Source: Pseudaestuariivita rosea (GTDB taxonomy: Bacteria; Pseudomonadota; Alphaproteobacteria; Rhodobacterales; Rhodobacteraceae). From it: a stretch of DNA of 47,601 nt. Of this stretch, positions 23,381 to 32,474 are shown one piece after another. Position numbers and translations under genes: made by a program. The notes beneath the pieces are model-generated. The model had not been told where the DNA came from. It made no database searches and saw nothing but the letters and a program-made list of their open reading frames with translations. Numbering within the stretch: position 1 is the first letter of the stretch; each line of letters opens with the position of its first letter. Where the stretch lies: contig NZ_JACNMP010000025.1 of NCBI RefSeq assembly GCF_017592335.1, forward strand, positions 1 to 47,601, given 5' to 3'.

Positions 23381-24277
23381 TTATTTGTTTATTTCCAATG
23401 GGCAAATAGCATTTTCTGAACGTTCTTCATGCAGCATTGTACGAATGCCACTTAACCCGTTGAATCTGCGTAATCTTGGACAATTTTCAGAAATGCAAGT
23501 TGTGCGTTCATCATTGATTATCGCAACAAAAGCCTCTGAAACAATGTAAAGAGGTTCTAATGTATCGTGCTGCGAAAATGCAGGTATACAAGCCAATTGG
23601 GTACTCAGCATGTTAAATTCTGTCGGATTGAATTCAAGAAAAAGATCAATCCTTGGGTTTTCGAAAAGCTGACTCCAATACCAGCTTTGAAGATGCTGGA
23701 ACGACATAGCACTGCCGTTATCACCTGCCGACAAAAGAGGCTCATTCTGAGGAACGGCAACTTCGGTGCCATTGTCTGTGTATGTTAATTGTCCATCTTT
23801 GTTGCTAACAGTGACCTGCCATTCGCTTTCGGTAAGCTTCCAGTCTAATGGTGATATACAAAGTGTTGCTGATCCCTGCATGGAAACTGATAAATTCAGA
23901 TTTTTAATTTCTTCTAAAAAGCGTGTCTCTTCGTCTTCTGTACATCCAATTTCAAATTGGATGCGTTCTGTGCCGCGCATTTCTGTTGAGAAGCATTTTC
24001 CATGGCTTCCTGTTATAGTACCATTTTCAACAATCGCCCGTGGATTAAGTGTTTCGTCGGCTATGATATAGCTGATGTCTTGCGCAACGAAAGGCACACG
24101 ATAGGCTATCTGATGGTCATCTGAACATCCTTGGTGGTTCTCAAGCAGCTCAAACTGGCCGTACACAAAGTTGGGTTGGCCAGTTGTAACGGGTATTGAA
24201 GTTTCTTGTGACCAAGCTGGTAGGCCGATGATGCCTGTCAAACTTATAAGTATCATTGCGAAAATACGCCTGCGCAT
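23381..24277 (-). CDS. Secreted cysteine-containing orphan protein
   Basis: I do not recognise this 298-residue protein. It has a signal peptide (residues 1-23, ending WSQ) and eight cysteines in the mature part (GCSDD, KCFST, GCTED, LCISP, ACIPA, CISENC, ICPL), consistent with disulfides in the periplasm. There is no membrane segment after the signal. The gene is markedly more AT-rich than its neighbours (visible in runs such as 23870-23930), suggesting recent transfer. It converges on cysE with a 13-base gap; the 139 bases to pdhC hold only a weak hairpin near 24354-24376. Confidence 0.75.
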   Translation of the reverse strand: MRRRIFAMILISLTGIIGLPAWSQETSIPVTTGQPNFVYGQFELLENHQGCSDDHQIAYRVPFVAQDISYIIADETLNPRAIVENGTITGSHGKCFSTEMRGTERIQFEIGCTEDEETRFLEEIKNLNLSVSMQGSATLCISPLDWKLTESEWQVTVSNKDGQLTYTDNGTEVAVPQNEPLLSAGDNGSAMSFQHLQSWYWSQLFENPRIDLFLEFNPTEFNMLSTQLACIPAFSQHDTLEPLYIVSEAFVAIINDERTTCISENCPRLRRFNGLSGIRTMLHEERSENAICPLEINK

Positions 24278-24416
24278 AAAAATCTTTTCCTAATATACTT
24301 TCTGACACGGCTTACAGGCGTAACATGACCTTTTCATAATTCAGATCAAGTAAGATAGGCAGTTGTCCGCCTGTCTCATTTTAGATACTTTCGATCAATG
24401 CTGTCGTTTCCAAGGC

Positions 24417-25721
24417 CTAGGCCAGCATCACCATCGGGTTTTCCAGATTGTCTTTGATCGCGGCCAGCAACTCGGCCCCCAGGGCGCCGTCGATCACGCG
24501 GTGATCCACGGATAATGTGACCGACATCACGGTTGCCACAGCCAGTTCGCCATCTTCACCCACAACCGGTTTTTTCACACCAGCCCCGACGGCCAGAATG
24601 GCCCCATGGGGCGGGTTGATCACTGCGTCGAAGTTATCGATCCCGAACATCCCCAGATTTGAGATTGCAAAGCTGCCGCCCTGATATTCGTGAGGGGCCA
24701 GTTTGCGGTCGCGGGCGCGGGCAGCCAGATCTTTCATCTCGGCCGAAAGTGCAGAAAGCGACTTCGTGTCAGCGTCTTTCAGAACCGGCGTGAACAACCC
24801 GCCTTCAATCGCGACGGCCACAGCGACGTCAGATGGTTTCAATTCCAGCACCCGGTCACCCGCCCATACGGCATTGGCGGCGGGAACGGATTGCAGGGCC
24901 AGCGCGCAGGCCTTGATGATGAAGTCATTCACCGACAGCTTCACGCCGCGCGGTTCCAATTGTTTGTTCAACTGACCGCGGAACTTCAACAGAGCATCCA
25001 GATGGATATCGCGGCGCAGGTAGAAATGCGGGATCGTTTGTTTGGCCTCGGTCAGACGGGCCGCAATGGTTTTGCGCATGCCGTCCAGCGGTTTTTCTTC
25101 GTAATCCCGGCCGTCGTACATTTTGATGACGGCGTCGGTCGATGGCCCGGCTGGGGCACGGGCAGTGGCTGCCGCTTTGGGGGCCTCGGTTTTGGGGGCC
25201 GCTGTTGCGTTTTCGACATCTGCCTTGACGATCCGGCCCTTTGGCCCTGACCCCTTGATCTGGCTTAGATCCAGACCTTTATCCTTGGCAATACGACGGG
25301 CGAGGGGCGAGGCGAAGATGCGATCACCGCTTTCTGTTTTGGGGGCGGCCTCGGCGGGTTTGCTCTGAGGTTTCGGCTCGGGCGTTTTTTCCTGAGGCCC
25401 CGGCGCTGTTTTTTGTGCGTCGGAGGCCGGGGCTGCGTCTGCCTGGGACTTGGTTTCACCGATATCATCCGCGCTTTCGCCATCGTCCAGCAGTACGGCA
25501 ATGGGGCTGTTGACCTTCACGCCCTCGGTCCCTTCGGCCACGATGATCTTGCCCACGACACCTTCGTCAACCGCTTCGAACTCCATCGTCGCCTTATCGG
25601 TCTCAATCTCGGCCAATAGATCGCCCGAGGACACCGTGTCGCCCTCTTTCACCAGCCATTTCGCAAGCGTGCCTTCCTCCATCGTGGGGGACAGGGCGGG
25701 CATCAGGATTTCTGTGGGCAT
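24417..25721 (-). CDS. pdhC: Pyruvate dehydrogenase E2, dihydrolipoamide acetyltransferase
   Basis: A 434-residue E2. A lipoyl domain occupies residues 1-77, with the lipoylated lysine Lys43 in [13 protein letters not shown] Pro/Ala linker follows, then the E3/E1-binding domain ([20 protein letters not shown], about 137-157) and the catalytic domain ending in [14 protein letters not shown] (His and Asp of the active site). It transfers acetyl from lipoamide to CoA. Last gene of the pdhA-pdhB-orf-pdhC operon; the E3 gene (lpd) is not in the window. Confidence 0.96.
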   Translation of the reverse strand: MPTEILMPALSPTMEEGTLAKWLVKEGDTVSSGDLLAEIETDKATMEFEAVDEGVVGKIIVAEGTEGVKVNSPIAVLLDDGESADDIGETKSQADAAPASDAQKTAPGPQEKTPEPKPQSKPAEAAPKTESGDRIFASPLARRIAKDKGLDLSQIKGSGPKGRIVKADVENATAAPKTEAPKAAATARAPAGPSTDAVIKMYDGRDYEEKPLDGMRKTIAARLTEAKQTIPHFYLRRDIHLDALLKFRGQLNKQLEPRGVKLSVNDFIIKACALALQSVPAANAVWAGDRVLELKPSDVAVAVAIEGGLFTPVLKDADTKSLSALSAEMKDLAARARDRKLAPHEYQGGSFAISNLGMFGIDNFDAVINPPHGAILAVGAGVKKPVVGEDGELAVATVMSVTLSVDHRVIDGALGAELLAAIKDNLENPMVMLA

Positions 25722-25723
25722 GT

Positions 25724-26149
25724 TCAGTTTGCTCCCGTAGTTCGGCAGACGGTGGCATCCGTCGCATTGCGTTCGCAGTGATTGGTGATCCAGGCAAGCT
25801 GATCGTTTTCGAAAACCAAAAACGATGGAGAGAAATAGTCATATTGCACCAGAACCTCGGAACCGCTGGTGTCATATGGTGCAGATACGTTGGGCATCTG
25901 TTCAAGCGCATTCAAAAGCTGCTGTTTATCAGTGCCTTCCAGCCCATAAACGGCCAGCGCACGCATCAGATCTGACTCGTATTCAAGCTCACCAATCGTG
26001 ATTTCCATATAGGTCACCGCGGCAGATGAATTTGCGACCGCTGCCAGGGAATCCCCCAACCCGTCGGCAAAGGTCCAGGCCATATGGCCGACAACGCCCA
26101 CCAGCGTGCCGACGCCCAAACCGATTGCAAAGACCCAGGGTTTCTTCAT
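25724..26149 (-). CDS. Small single-pass protein inside the pdh operon
   Basis: Unrecognised, 141 residues. An N-terminal hydrophobic segment ([20 protein letters not shown], residues 6-25) would anchor it in the inner membrane or act as an uncleaved signal. The rest is acidic, with two cysteines near the end ([12 protein letters not shown]). It sits between pdhB and pdhC with 3-base and 2-base gaps, so it is co-translated with the complex. Position suggests a link with pyruvate dehydrogenase, but nothing in its sequence shows how. Confidence 0.8.
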   Translation of the reverse strand: MKKPWVFAIGLGVGTLVGVVGHMAWTFADGLGDSLAAVANSSAAVTYMEITIGELEYESDLMRALAVYGLEGTDKQQLLNALEQMPNVSAPYDTSGSEVLVQYDYFSPSFLVFENDQLAWITNHCERNATDATVCRTTGAN

Positions 26150-26152
26150 GGC

Positions 26153-27523
26153 TTACCGATAGGTGACTTGTTTGACGGCTTCGATCACCTCATCCGTGGT
26201 GACCAGTGCCAGTTTTTCCAGGTTTGCGGCATAGGGCATTGGAACATCCTTGCCGGTCATGTTGATCACGGGGGCGTCCAGATAATCAAACGCCTCTTGC
26301 ATCAGCACGGCCGAGATATGGTTGCCGATGGCACCGACGGGCCAGCCTTCCTCGACAGTCACGCAGCGGTTGGTTTTCTTCACAGATGCAATCACGGTTT
26401 CAGTGTCCATCGGGCGCAGGGTGCGCAGGTCGATGACCTCGGCGCTGATACCGTCCTCGGCCAGTTTATCGGCGGCCTCAAGCGCGTATTGCATGCCGAT
26501 GCCAAAGCTGACGATCGTCACATCGCTGCCTTCGCGCCAGATGCGGGCCTTGCCGAAGGGTACGGTGTAGTCGTCCATCACGGGCACATCGAAGCTGCGA
26601 CCATAAAGAATTTCGTTTTCCAGGAAAATCACCGGGTTCGGATCGCGGATCGCGGTTTTCAGCAGCCCCTTTGCGTCAGCGGCGGAATAGGGCATCACAA
26701 CCTTCAGTCCCGGAATATGGGCGTACCACGCCGCGTAATCCTGACTGTGTTGTGCACCCACACGGGCGGCGGCACCATTGGGGCCCCGGAACACCATGGG
26801 CGCACCCATCTGACCGCCGGACATGTAAAGCGTCTTCGCGGCCGAGTTGATGATCTGGTCAATCGCCTGCATCGCAAAATTGAACGTCATGAATTCGACA
26901 ATCGGTTTCAGCCCGCCAAAGGCTGCGCCCACGGCGATGCCCGCAAACCCGTGTTCAGTAATCGGTGTATCAATCACGCGGCGGGCGCCGAATTCGTCCA
27001 GCAGACCCTGACTGACCTTATAGGCGCCCTGATATTCGGCGACCTCTTCGCCCATCAGATAGACCGCATCGTCGGCGCGCATTTCCTCGGCCATGGCGTC
27101 ACGCAGCGCTTCGCGAACGGTCGTCGATTTCATCTCGGTGCCTTCGGGCACTTCCATCTCAACCACCTTGGGTGTCGCGGGGGTGGGCCGCGTTTTGCTG
27201 TCTGATGGGGCATCCTCGGATGTCGGAATATCCTCGGCGGGCGCGGCCTGTTTTGACACCTCGATATCATCGGCGCTTTCGCCGTCCTCGACCAACACGG
27301 CGATGGGGGTGTTCACCTTGACCCCTTCGGTGCCCTCGGCCACCATGATCTTGCCGATGATGCCTTCGTCGACGGCCTCAAATTCCATCGTGGCTTTGTC
27401 GGTTTCAATCTCGGCGATGATGTCACCGGAACTGACGGTATCGCCTTCCTTGACCATCCATTTGGCCAGCGTGCCTTCTTCCATGGTGGGCGACAGGGCG
27501 GGCATGAGCACTTCGATTGCCAT
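26153..27523 (-). CDS. pdhB: Pyruvate dehydrogenase E1 beta subunit with N-terminal lipoyl domain
   Basis: A 456-residue E1-beta, longer than the ~330 of lipoyl-free forms because residues 1-77 are a lipoyl domain (Lys43 in [12 protein letters not shown]) nearly identical to that of the E2 downstream. After a linker come the TPP-binding beta domain ([37 protein letters not shown]) and the C-terminal domain ([27 protein letters not shown]). Lipoylated E1-beta is known in some alphaproteobacteria. It starts 6 bases after pdhA. Confidence 0.96.
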   Translation of the reverse strand: MAIEVLMPALSPTMEEGTLAKWMVKEGDTVSSGDIIAEIETDKATMEFEAVDEGIIGKIMVAEGTEGVKVNTPIAVLVEDGESADDIEVSKQAAPAEDIPTSEDAPSDSKTRPTPATPKVVEMEVPEGTEMKSTTVREALRDAMAEEMRADDAVYLMGEEVAEYQGAYKVSQGLLDEFGARRVIDTPITEHGFAGIAVGAAFGGLKPIVEFMTFNFAMQAIDQIINSAAKTLYMSGGQMGAPMVFRGPNGAAARVGAQHSQDYAAWYAHIPGLKVVMPYSAADAKGLLKTAIRDPNPVIFLENEILYGRSFDVPVMDDYTVPFGKARIWREGSDVTIVSFGIGMQYALEAADKLAEDGISAEVIDLRTLRPMDTETVIASVKKTNRCVTVEEGWPVGAIGNHISAVLMQEAFDYLDAPVINMTGKDVPMPYAANLEKLALVTTDEVIEAVKQVTYR

Positions 27524-27529
27524 TTTTGT

Positions 27530-28540
27530 TCAAGCCTCCTGCGGGATTTCTTTTGCGTAGATGTCGGTCCAAAGTTCCTCAAGCGCGGGCTCGGGGCTGT
27601 CTTTGGCGAATTCGGCGGCGTCGTTGACGATGGCTTTGATTTCCTTGTCGATGGCCTTCAGCTCATCTTCCGTCGCATGTTTGCCGGTCAGCAGCAGGTC
27701 ACGCACCTGTTCGATGGGGTCGCGTTCGTCGCGCATTTTCTGCACCTCTTCGCGGGTGCGGTACTTGGCCGGGTCCGACATGGAATGGCCGCGATAGCGA
27801 TAGGTTTTGACCTCAAGAATGTACGGCCCCTTACCTGCGCGGCAGTGGGCGACGGCCTTTTCGCCAGCCTCTTTCACGGCCAGCACGTCCATGCCGTCGA
27901 CCTCTTCGCCCGGAATGCCAAAAGCGACACCACGTTCGTAAAAAGACGGCGACTTGGTCGATCGCTGCACACTGGTGCCCATGGCGTACTGGTTGTTTTC
28001 AATAACAAAAATCACCGGCAGATCCCAAAGTTCGGCCATATTATAGGTCTCATAAACCTGGCCCTGGTTCGCGGCACCGTCGCCGAAATAGGTGAAGGTC
28101 ACCCGGTCGTTGCCCTTGTATTTGTCTGCAAAGGCCAGACCCGCACCGATAGGAACCTGCGCCCCAACAATCCCGTGGCCGCCATAAAAATGCTTCTCTT
28201 TCGAGAACATATGCATCGACCCGCCTTTGCCGCGGGAATAGCCGCCCTCGCGGCCCGTCAGTTCGGCCATCACACCCTTGGGATCCATGCCGCAGGCCAG
28301 CATGTGGCCGTGATCGCGGTAACTTGTGACGCGCTTGTCGCCTTCGTCGGCGGCGGCCTCAAGCCCCACGACCACGGCTTCCTGACCGATATAAAGGTGG
28401 CAGAATCCGCCGATCAGACCCATGCCGTAAAGCTGGCCTGCCTTTTCTTCGAACCGTCGGATCAGCAGCATTTCACGATAGTGATGCATCAATTCGTCTT
28501 TTGATACATTCGGTTTCTTGGTCGCTTTCCGGGTCGCCAT
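27530..28540 (-). CDS. pdhA: Pyruvate dehydrogenase E1 alpha subunit
   Basis: A 336-residue E1-alpha. The thiamine diphosphate motif is GDGAANQGQVYETYNMAELW ending near IENN (about 155-185), and the phosphorylation-loop-like segment YRYRGHSMSDPAKYR lies near 250. With pdhB it decarboxylates pyruvate. GGGAGGCGCG precedes the ATG at good spacing. A dyad at 28568-28587 lies 28 bases upstream. Confidence 0.97.
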   Translation of the reverse strand: MATRKATKKPNVSKDELMHHYREMLLIRRFEEKAGQLYGMGLIGGFCHLYIGQEAVVVGLEAAADEGDKRVTSYRDHGHMLACGMDPKGVMAELTGREGGYSRGKGGSMHMFSKEKHFYGGHGIVGAQVPIGAGLAFADKYKGNDRVTFTYFGDGAANQGQVYETYNMAELWDLPVIFVIENNQYAMGTSVQRSTKSPSFYERGVAFGIPGEEVDGMDVLAVKEAGEKAVAHCRAGKGPYILEVKTYRYRGHSMSDPAKYRTREEVQKMRDERDPIEQVRDLLLTGKHATEDELKAIDKEIKAIVNDAAEFAKDSPEPALEELWTDIYAKEIPQEA

Positions 28541-28567
28541 AAACGCGCCTCCCTCAGGAATCTGAAG

Positions 28568-28587
28568 ATAGTTTAGTGTTAAACTAT
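28568..28587 (-). promoter_or_regulatory. Candidate operator upstream of pdhA
   Basis: ATAGTTTA-GTGT-TAAACTAT, an 8-bp inverted repeat with a 4-base spacer, 28 bases before the pdhA start. AT-rich dyads of this size are typical of dimeric repressors. The regulator is unknown. Confidence 0.45.
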
Positions 28588-28688
28588 TTATTAGCCGAGT
28601 GGTTCCGGAATGGCGAGAGGGAATTTTACCTTACGTAAAAATGCGGGTGGAAGGCTGGTGTTGAGAGAGTTTTTGTTCAAAGTACCCC

Positions 28689-28768
28689 GCCCGGTGGGCA
28701 CCACCGGGCCGCGCCGACCCGCCCCCCTAGGGCGGCGCGATTGCGCCACCCTCGGGCCGGCGCTGCCC
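28689..28768 (+). repeat. Palindromic intergenic repeat, copy B (subtype 2)
   Basis: It begins GCCCGGTGGGCACCACCGGG, then CCGCGCCGACCCG, a short GC spacer, GGCGGCGCGATTGCGCCACC, and ends in CTCGGGCCGGCGCTGCCC. It is very close to copy C, which has an insertion in the spacer. It lies between the chpT 3' end and the pdhA promoter. The remaining bases of 28541-28810 carry only the dyad above. Confidence 0.85.
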
Positions 28769-28810
28769 TTAGCACTTCATTCCTTAAGGTATGTCCTGCA
28801 AACGCCGCCG

Positions 28811-29410
28811 CTAAAACCGCGCCGTAATCTGACGGTCAGTCAGCTCATAGCTCACCGAACGCCCCGCCTCTTGCAGCACCCCGGGCAAAATCGCGAAATG
28901 TACGTGCGCGGCGGCGGGCAGGTCGGACTGATCGCCCTGATCCAGCGATTGCCACAGCGCGTCATCGATCTTCAACCGATCCGCGACGCCTGTCATCTGC
29001 CACGTATCACCATCTTTTGTGATCGTGATCGCCCCCCCATAAGCCATCGCGCTTTCCATACATTGGATCAGCAGAAATGCGATGCGGACCTCTTGCCGGG
29101 GCTGTTCGCCTTGGGCGGTCCAGTCATAGGTGACCCGGCCGCCCTGCGACACCATATTCAGGATCGATACGATCTCGGGCTCGCCCACCTTTTGATCCGC
29201 CGCCGCTGCGCCAAATGCCACACGAAAGAACCGGATGCGGGCATTGGCGTTTTCGACGCTTTCGGATATCAGGGCAATCTCGGGGCTGTGCTGGGCGCCG
29301 GACAGGCCCAGCAACTCAACCCCATTGGAAATTGCGCCCAGGGGGCTGATCAGATCATGACAGATCCGAGACCCCAAAAGCGCCGTCAGCCGGTCCGCAC
29401 GATCAGACAT
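28811..29410 (-). CDS. chpT: ChpT-type histidine phosphotransferase
   Basis: A 199-residue protein with the ChpT phosphorylation helix near the N-terminus, SRICHDLISPLGAISNGVEL (His18), and a degenerate Bergerat-like C-terminal domain. ChpT relays phosphate from the hybrid kinase CckA to CtrA. In Rhodobacter capsulatus this relay controls gene transfer agent production and motility. It is divergent from the DUF3553 gene. Relevant here because the GTA promoter has two CtrA boxes. Confidence 0.88.
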   Translation of the reverse strand: MSDRADRLTALLGSRICHDLISPLGAISNGVELLGLSGAQHSPEIALISESVENANARIRFFRVAFGAAAADQKVGEPEIVSILNMVSQGGRVTYDWTAQGEQPRQEVRIAFLLIQCMESAMAYGGAITITKDGDTWQMTGVADRLKIDDALWQSLDQGDQSDLPAAAHVHFAILPGVLQEAGRSVSYELTDRQITARF

Positions 29411-29435
29411 CGGTATATCCGAAACGGAGAGTGGA

Positions 29436-29618
29436 ATGAATGATTTGAATGCCCTTCTTGAACCGGGAATGCTGGTGCGTCATCCCGACTGTCCTGATTG
29501 GGGTCTGGGGCAGGTGCAATCCAATATCGGTGGCAAAGTCACGGTGAACTTTCGGGAACAGGGCAAGGTGGTCATCGATGCTGCGCAAATTGAACTTATC
29601 CCGGTTTTCGATGGTTAG
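29436..29618 (+). CDS. DUF3553 protein
   Basis: A 60-residue protein reading LEPGMLVRHPDCPDWGLGQV, typical of DUF3553, a small SH3-like fold of unknown function. It commonly neighbours chpT in Rhodobacterales, and here the two are divergent with about 25 bases between them. Confidence 0.8.
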   Translation: MNDLNALLEPGMLVRHPDCPDWGLGQVQSNIGGKVTVNFREQGKVVIDAAQIELIPVFDG

Positions 29619-29685
29619 ATGTACATCGTGGCATTGTATTAAGTTCAAGCTATCACAACCCATGGTCGAGTCAATCGGCCTGAGC

Positions 29686-29714
29686 TTGTCAATTCAACAC
29701 CGCCCCCGTAGAAG
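29686..29714 (+). promoter_or_regulatory. Predicted olsBA promoter
   Basis: TTGTCA (29686-29691), a 17-base spacer and TAGAAG (29709-29714), 30 bases before the olsB start. No other structure is seen in the 125-base gap. Confidence 0.4.
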
Positions 29715-29743
29715 CACATCACGTACTGATCAGATCGGTTTGA

Positions 29744-30511
29744 ATGGCTCGTAAATCTCAGTTTGAAACCCGTTTGGCCCGGACGCCGGACGAATTACGC
29801 GCGGCTCAGGCGCTGCGATATCGTGTGTTTGTCACCGAACTGGGGGGGGACGGTGACATGGTCGATCACAAGGCGGGACTTGAGATGGACCGCTTTGATC
29901 CGTTCTTCGATCACATGCTGCTGCTGGATCACGCGCGTCCCGATGCGCCAGTGGTTGGCGTCTATCGGCTTTTGCGCGGCGAACAGGCGCAGAAGGCCGG
30001 GCAGTTTTATTCCGAGGATGAATACGATCTGACAGTGCTGCGCGAAAGCGGGCGCAGTCTTTTGGAACTGGGGCGGTCCTGCGTTGATGCCGATTATCGC
30101 GGCGGCCCCGCGCTGTTTCACCTGTGGAACGGGCTGGCCGACTATGTTCTCGATCACGGGATTGAGGTGATGTTCGGCGTCGCCAGCTTTCACGGTACCG
30201 ATGTTCAGGCGCTGGCCCAACCGCTGAGTTACCTGCACCACCGCCACCTGGCCCCGCCCGATCTGAGGGTTCGCGCGCAAGAGGCGCATTTTCAGCCCAT
30301 GGATCTGATCCCCGACGATCAATTGGACCGCAAACAGGCGATCATGGACATCCCGCAACTGATCAAGGCGTATCTGCGGCTTGGCGGTTTTGTGGGCGAG
30401 GGCGCTTTTATCGACCATGCCTTCAACACCACCGATGTCTGCCTGATCATGGACACCGAACGCCTGAACGCCCGTCAGGCCAATCTGTATTCCAAGGGCC
30501 GTGCCGCATGA
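29744..30511 (+). CDS. olsB: Ornithine acyltransferase OlsB
   Basis: A 255-residue GNAT-fold N-acyltransferase of the OlsB/hemolysin-like group, which attaches a 3-hydroxyacyl chain to ornithine in the first step of ornithine lipid synthesis. Motifs include RYRVFVTELGGDGDM near the N-terminus, FDHMLLLD, and LLELGRSCVDADYRGG (about 105-120). The ATG lacks a strong ribosome site. Its stop overlaps olsA by 4 bases, and OlsA performs the next step. Confidence 0.9.
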   Translation: MARKSQFETRLARTPDELRAAQALRYRVFVTELGGDGDMVDHKAGLEMDRFDPFFDHMLLLDHARPDAPVVGVYRLLRGEQAQKAGQFYSEDEYDLTVLRESGRSLLELGRSCVDADYRGGPALFHLWNGLADYVLDHGIEVMFGVASFHGTDVQALAQPLSYLHHRHLAPPDLRVRAQEAHFQPMDLIPDDQLDRKQAIMDIPQLIKAYLRLGGFVGEGAFIDHAFNTTDVCLIMDTERLNARQANLYSKGRAA

Positions 30512-31335
30512 CCAAAACCTGGGACGAAGGCGCGCGGCCTGACCCCTTTGTCATGACGCCCGCCGGGTGGGCGCGGGCTGTGCTGCGCGGCATTCCCCTG
30601 GCGCTGGTGACTTTTGGCTGTCTGCTGGTGATGCTGCTGCTGCGCCTGATCGAACGGCCGCTGTTCGGCGTCCGGCGGCCCATGACCCCCTATATCACGC
30701 AGTTTGTCTGTTGGAGCGCGCTGCGCATTCTGGGCATCACCCACCGCACCACGGGCGATGTCATGGCCCACCGCGGCGCCGTTGTGGCCAATCATGCATC
30801 CTGGCTGGACATATTCGCGCTGAACCTGCGTAAACGCATCTATTTCGTGTCCAAGTCCGAGGTCGCAGGCTGGCCCGGAATCGGCTGGCTGGCCCGCGCG
30901 ACGGGTACGATTTTCATCAACCGCGATAGGAAAGAGGCCCGCGCCCAAAAGCAGATTTTCGAAGACCGGCTGCGTGCGGGTCACAAACTGCTGTTTTTCC
31001 CCGAAGGCACATCGACTGACGGCCAGCGTGTTTTGCCCTTTAAATCAACACTGTTCGCCGCGTTCTTCACCCCCGCGCTGGTCGATATCATGCACGTACA
31101 GCCCGTCACCGTGATCTATACCGCACCCGCCGGTCAGGACGCGCGGTTCTACGGCTGGTGGGGCGACATGGGCTTCGGCGCGCACCTGAAAAAAATCCTG
31201 GCCACGCCCCGCCACGGGCAAGTCCACATCATCTACCACCCGCCTGTCAAAGTATCCGATTTCACATCCCGCAAGGACCTGGCGGGTCATCTGGAAAAGA
31301 CTGTCAGGAGTGTGTTTCGGATCGGTTCTAAATAA
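30508..31335 (+). CDS. olsA: Lyso-ornithine lipid O-acyltransferase OlsA
   Basis: A 275-residue PlsC-type acyltransferase. A membrane segment lies near residues 30-50, the NHASWLD active-site motif (HxxxxD) near 93, and FFPEGTSTDGQRVLPFKSTL near 165-185. It adds the second acyl chain to lyso-ornithine lipid, giving a phosphorus-free membrane lipid. Coupled to olsB through an ATGA overlap. Confidence 0.9.
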   Translation: MTKTWDEGARPDPFVMTPAGWARAVLRGIPLALVTFGCLLVMLLLRLIERPLFGVRRPMTPYITQFVCWSALRILGITHRTTGDVMAHRGAVVANHASWLDIFALNLRKRIYFVSKSEVAGWPGIGWLARATGTIFINRDRKEARAQKQIFEDRLRAGHKLLFFPEGTSTDGQRVLPFKSTLFAAFFTPALVDIMHVQPVTVIYTAPAGQDARFYGWWGDMGFGAHLKKILATPRHGQVHIIYHPPVKVSDFTSRKDLAGHLEKTVRSVFRIGSK

Positions 31336-31375
31336 GATCAGTCTGAATACGTGAAGTGTGTATTTAGAGCGCCAT

Positions 31376-31481
31376 GCCCGGTGGGCACCACCGGGCCGCG
31401 CCGACCCGCTCACGTCATGCCGAAGGCGTGCTTGCAGCACGAGGGCGGCGCGATTGCGCCACCCTCGGGTCGGCGCTGCCC
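31376..31481 (+). repeat. Palindromic intergenic repeat, copy C (subtype 2 with insertion)
   Basis: Same ends and blocks as copy B, but the spacer after GACCCG is replaced by about 30 bases that include CCGAAGGCGTGCTTGCAGCACG, itself with a GTGCTTGCAGCAC dyad. It lies between the olsA stop and the oppositely oriented tRNA gene; the 211-base gap has no gene. Confidence 0.85.
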
Positions 31482-31546
31482 TATGTTCTTCTTTTGAAGC
31501 TATTGATCTTATATGGAAAAATTTCTTCTATCAAAGTGAATTTCGT

Positions 31547-31620
31547 TGGAGCGGGTAACGGGAATCGAACCCGTAACTTAAGCTTGGGAAGCTCGCGTGA
31601 TACCTTTTCACCATACCCGC
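31547..31620 (-). tRNA. tRNA-Gly (anticodon CCC)
   Basis: A 74-base cloverleaf on the minus strand. The acceptor GCGGGTA pairs with TACCCGC, the discriminator T precedes an encoded CCA (31549-31547). The D stem is GTGA/TCAC, the anticodon loop TTCCCAA (anticodon CCC), and the T arm is ACGGG-TTCGATT-CCCGT. The anticodon stem CGAGC/GCTTA has one weak end pair. Reads GGG codons. Confidence 0.95.
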
Positions 31621-31658
31621 GGATCAGGGGGATCAGTTATGATACGACGCGCGCGGCG

Positions 31659-32474
31659 TCAAGCGGGGGCTTGGCCGGTGTAAAGGTTAATGACGGCCGG
31701 GATTTGCAGGCCGCCCACAGTGTCGTATTTGGCAAAGACGTCGGCGATGCCTGCGCGGATGGTCAGGCGGTCGTCTTCACTGCCTTCGAAATGGTTCAGC
31801 ACGCGGCGGGCGGGGCCGATGTGGGTGCAAAGCTCGGCCGCGTCGGGCAGGGACCCTGCGGCCAGGGTCAGGGGAATGGCCTGGCATTCGGCAGTCTGAA
31901 CCCCCGCGGCCCCAAACATCGGCAGGACACGGTCAGCGTTTTCAAAGGCAAAGGGGCCGGGCAGGGTGCGGTCGGTCTTGGGCGGGTCGCCCAGATGGGC
32001 GGCGGCAACGGCGGCGGGCTCCATAAACCAGGGGTTCAGATGGGGCGGCCCCCAAGCGGTCAGTGTCAACCGCCCGCCGGGTTTCAGCGCTGTCAGGATA
32101 TTGCGAAAGGCGGCAGTGGTGTCGTTGAAAAACATGACACCAAAGCGCGAGATTACGGCGTCATAGTCCGGTCTAAAGCGATAGGTTTGCGCATCGGCTT
32201 CGGTAAAAGACACATTGTCCACAGCCCGCGTTCTGGCCAGATCAAGCAATGTGGGTGAGATATCAAGGCCAGTGACATGATCGGCAACAGCGGCCGCCGC
32301 CAGTGTGCTGTTGCCCGTGCCGCAGCCGATGTCAAGGACCCGTTCGCCCGGTCGCAAGGCCGCATGTTTCAGTAACAAATCCAGCACCGGGGCCAGCGTC
32401 AGGTCCATCTGCTTTTGATGCGCGACCCACCCGGTTTGGGCGGCCCAGTATTCTGCTTGATCCGCGTTGCTCAT
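31659..32474 (-). CDS. Class I SAM-dependent methyltransferase
   Basis: A 271-residue methyltransferase with motif I VLDIGCGTGNSTLA (about 46-59), LDISPTLLDLAR (motif II) and LTALKPGGRLTLTAW (motif post-III). Its ATG overlaps the stop of the corrinoid-activator gene by 4 bases, so it is co-expressed with the one-carbon cluster. The substrate is unknown. Confidence 0.85.
   Translation of the reverse strand: MSNADQAEYWAAQTGWVAHQKQMDLTLAPVLDLLLKHAALRPGERVLDIGCGTGNSTLAAAAVADHVTGLDISPTLLDLARTRAVDNVSFTEADAQTYRFRPDYDAVISRFGVMFFNDTTAAFRNILTALKPGGRLTLTAWGPPHLNPWFMEPAAVAAAHLGDPPKTDRTLPGPFAFENADRVLPMFGAAGVQTAECQAIPLTLAAGSLPDAAELCTHIGPARRVLNHFEGSEDDRLTIRAGIADVFAKYDTVGGLQIPAVINLYTGQAPA

Noticed and set aside
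26084-27205. A 373-codon plus-strand frame opposite pdhB
   Set aside because: Antisense shadow rich in His/Gly; pdhB is certain on the other strand.
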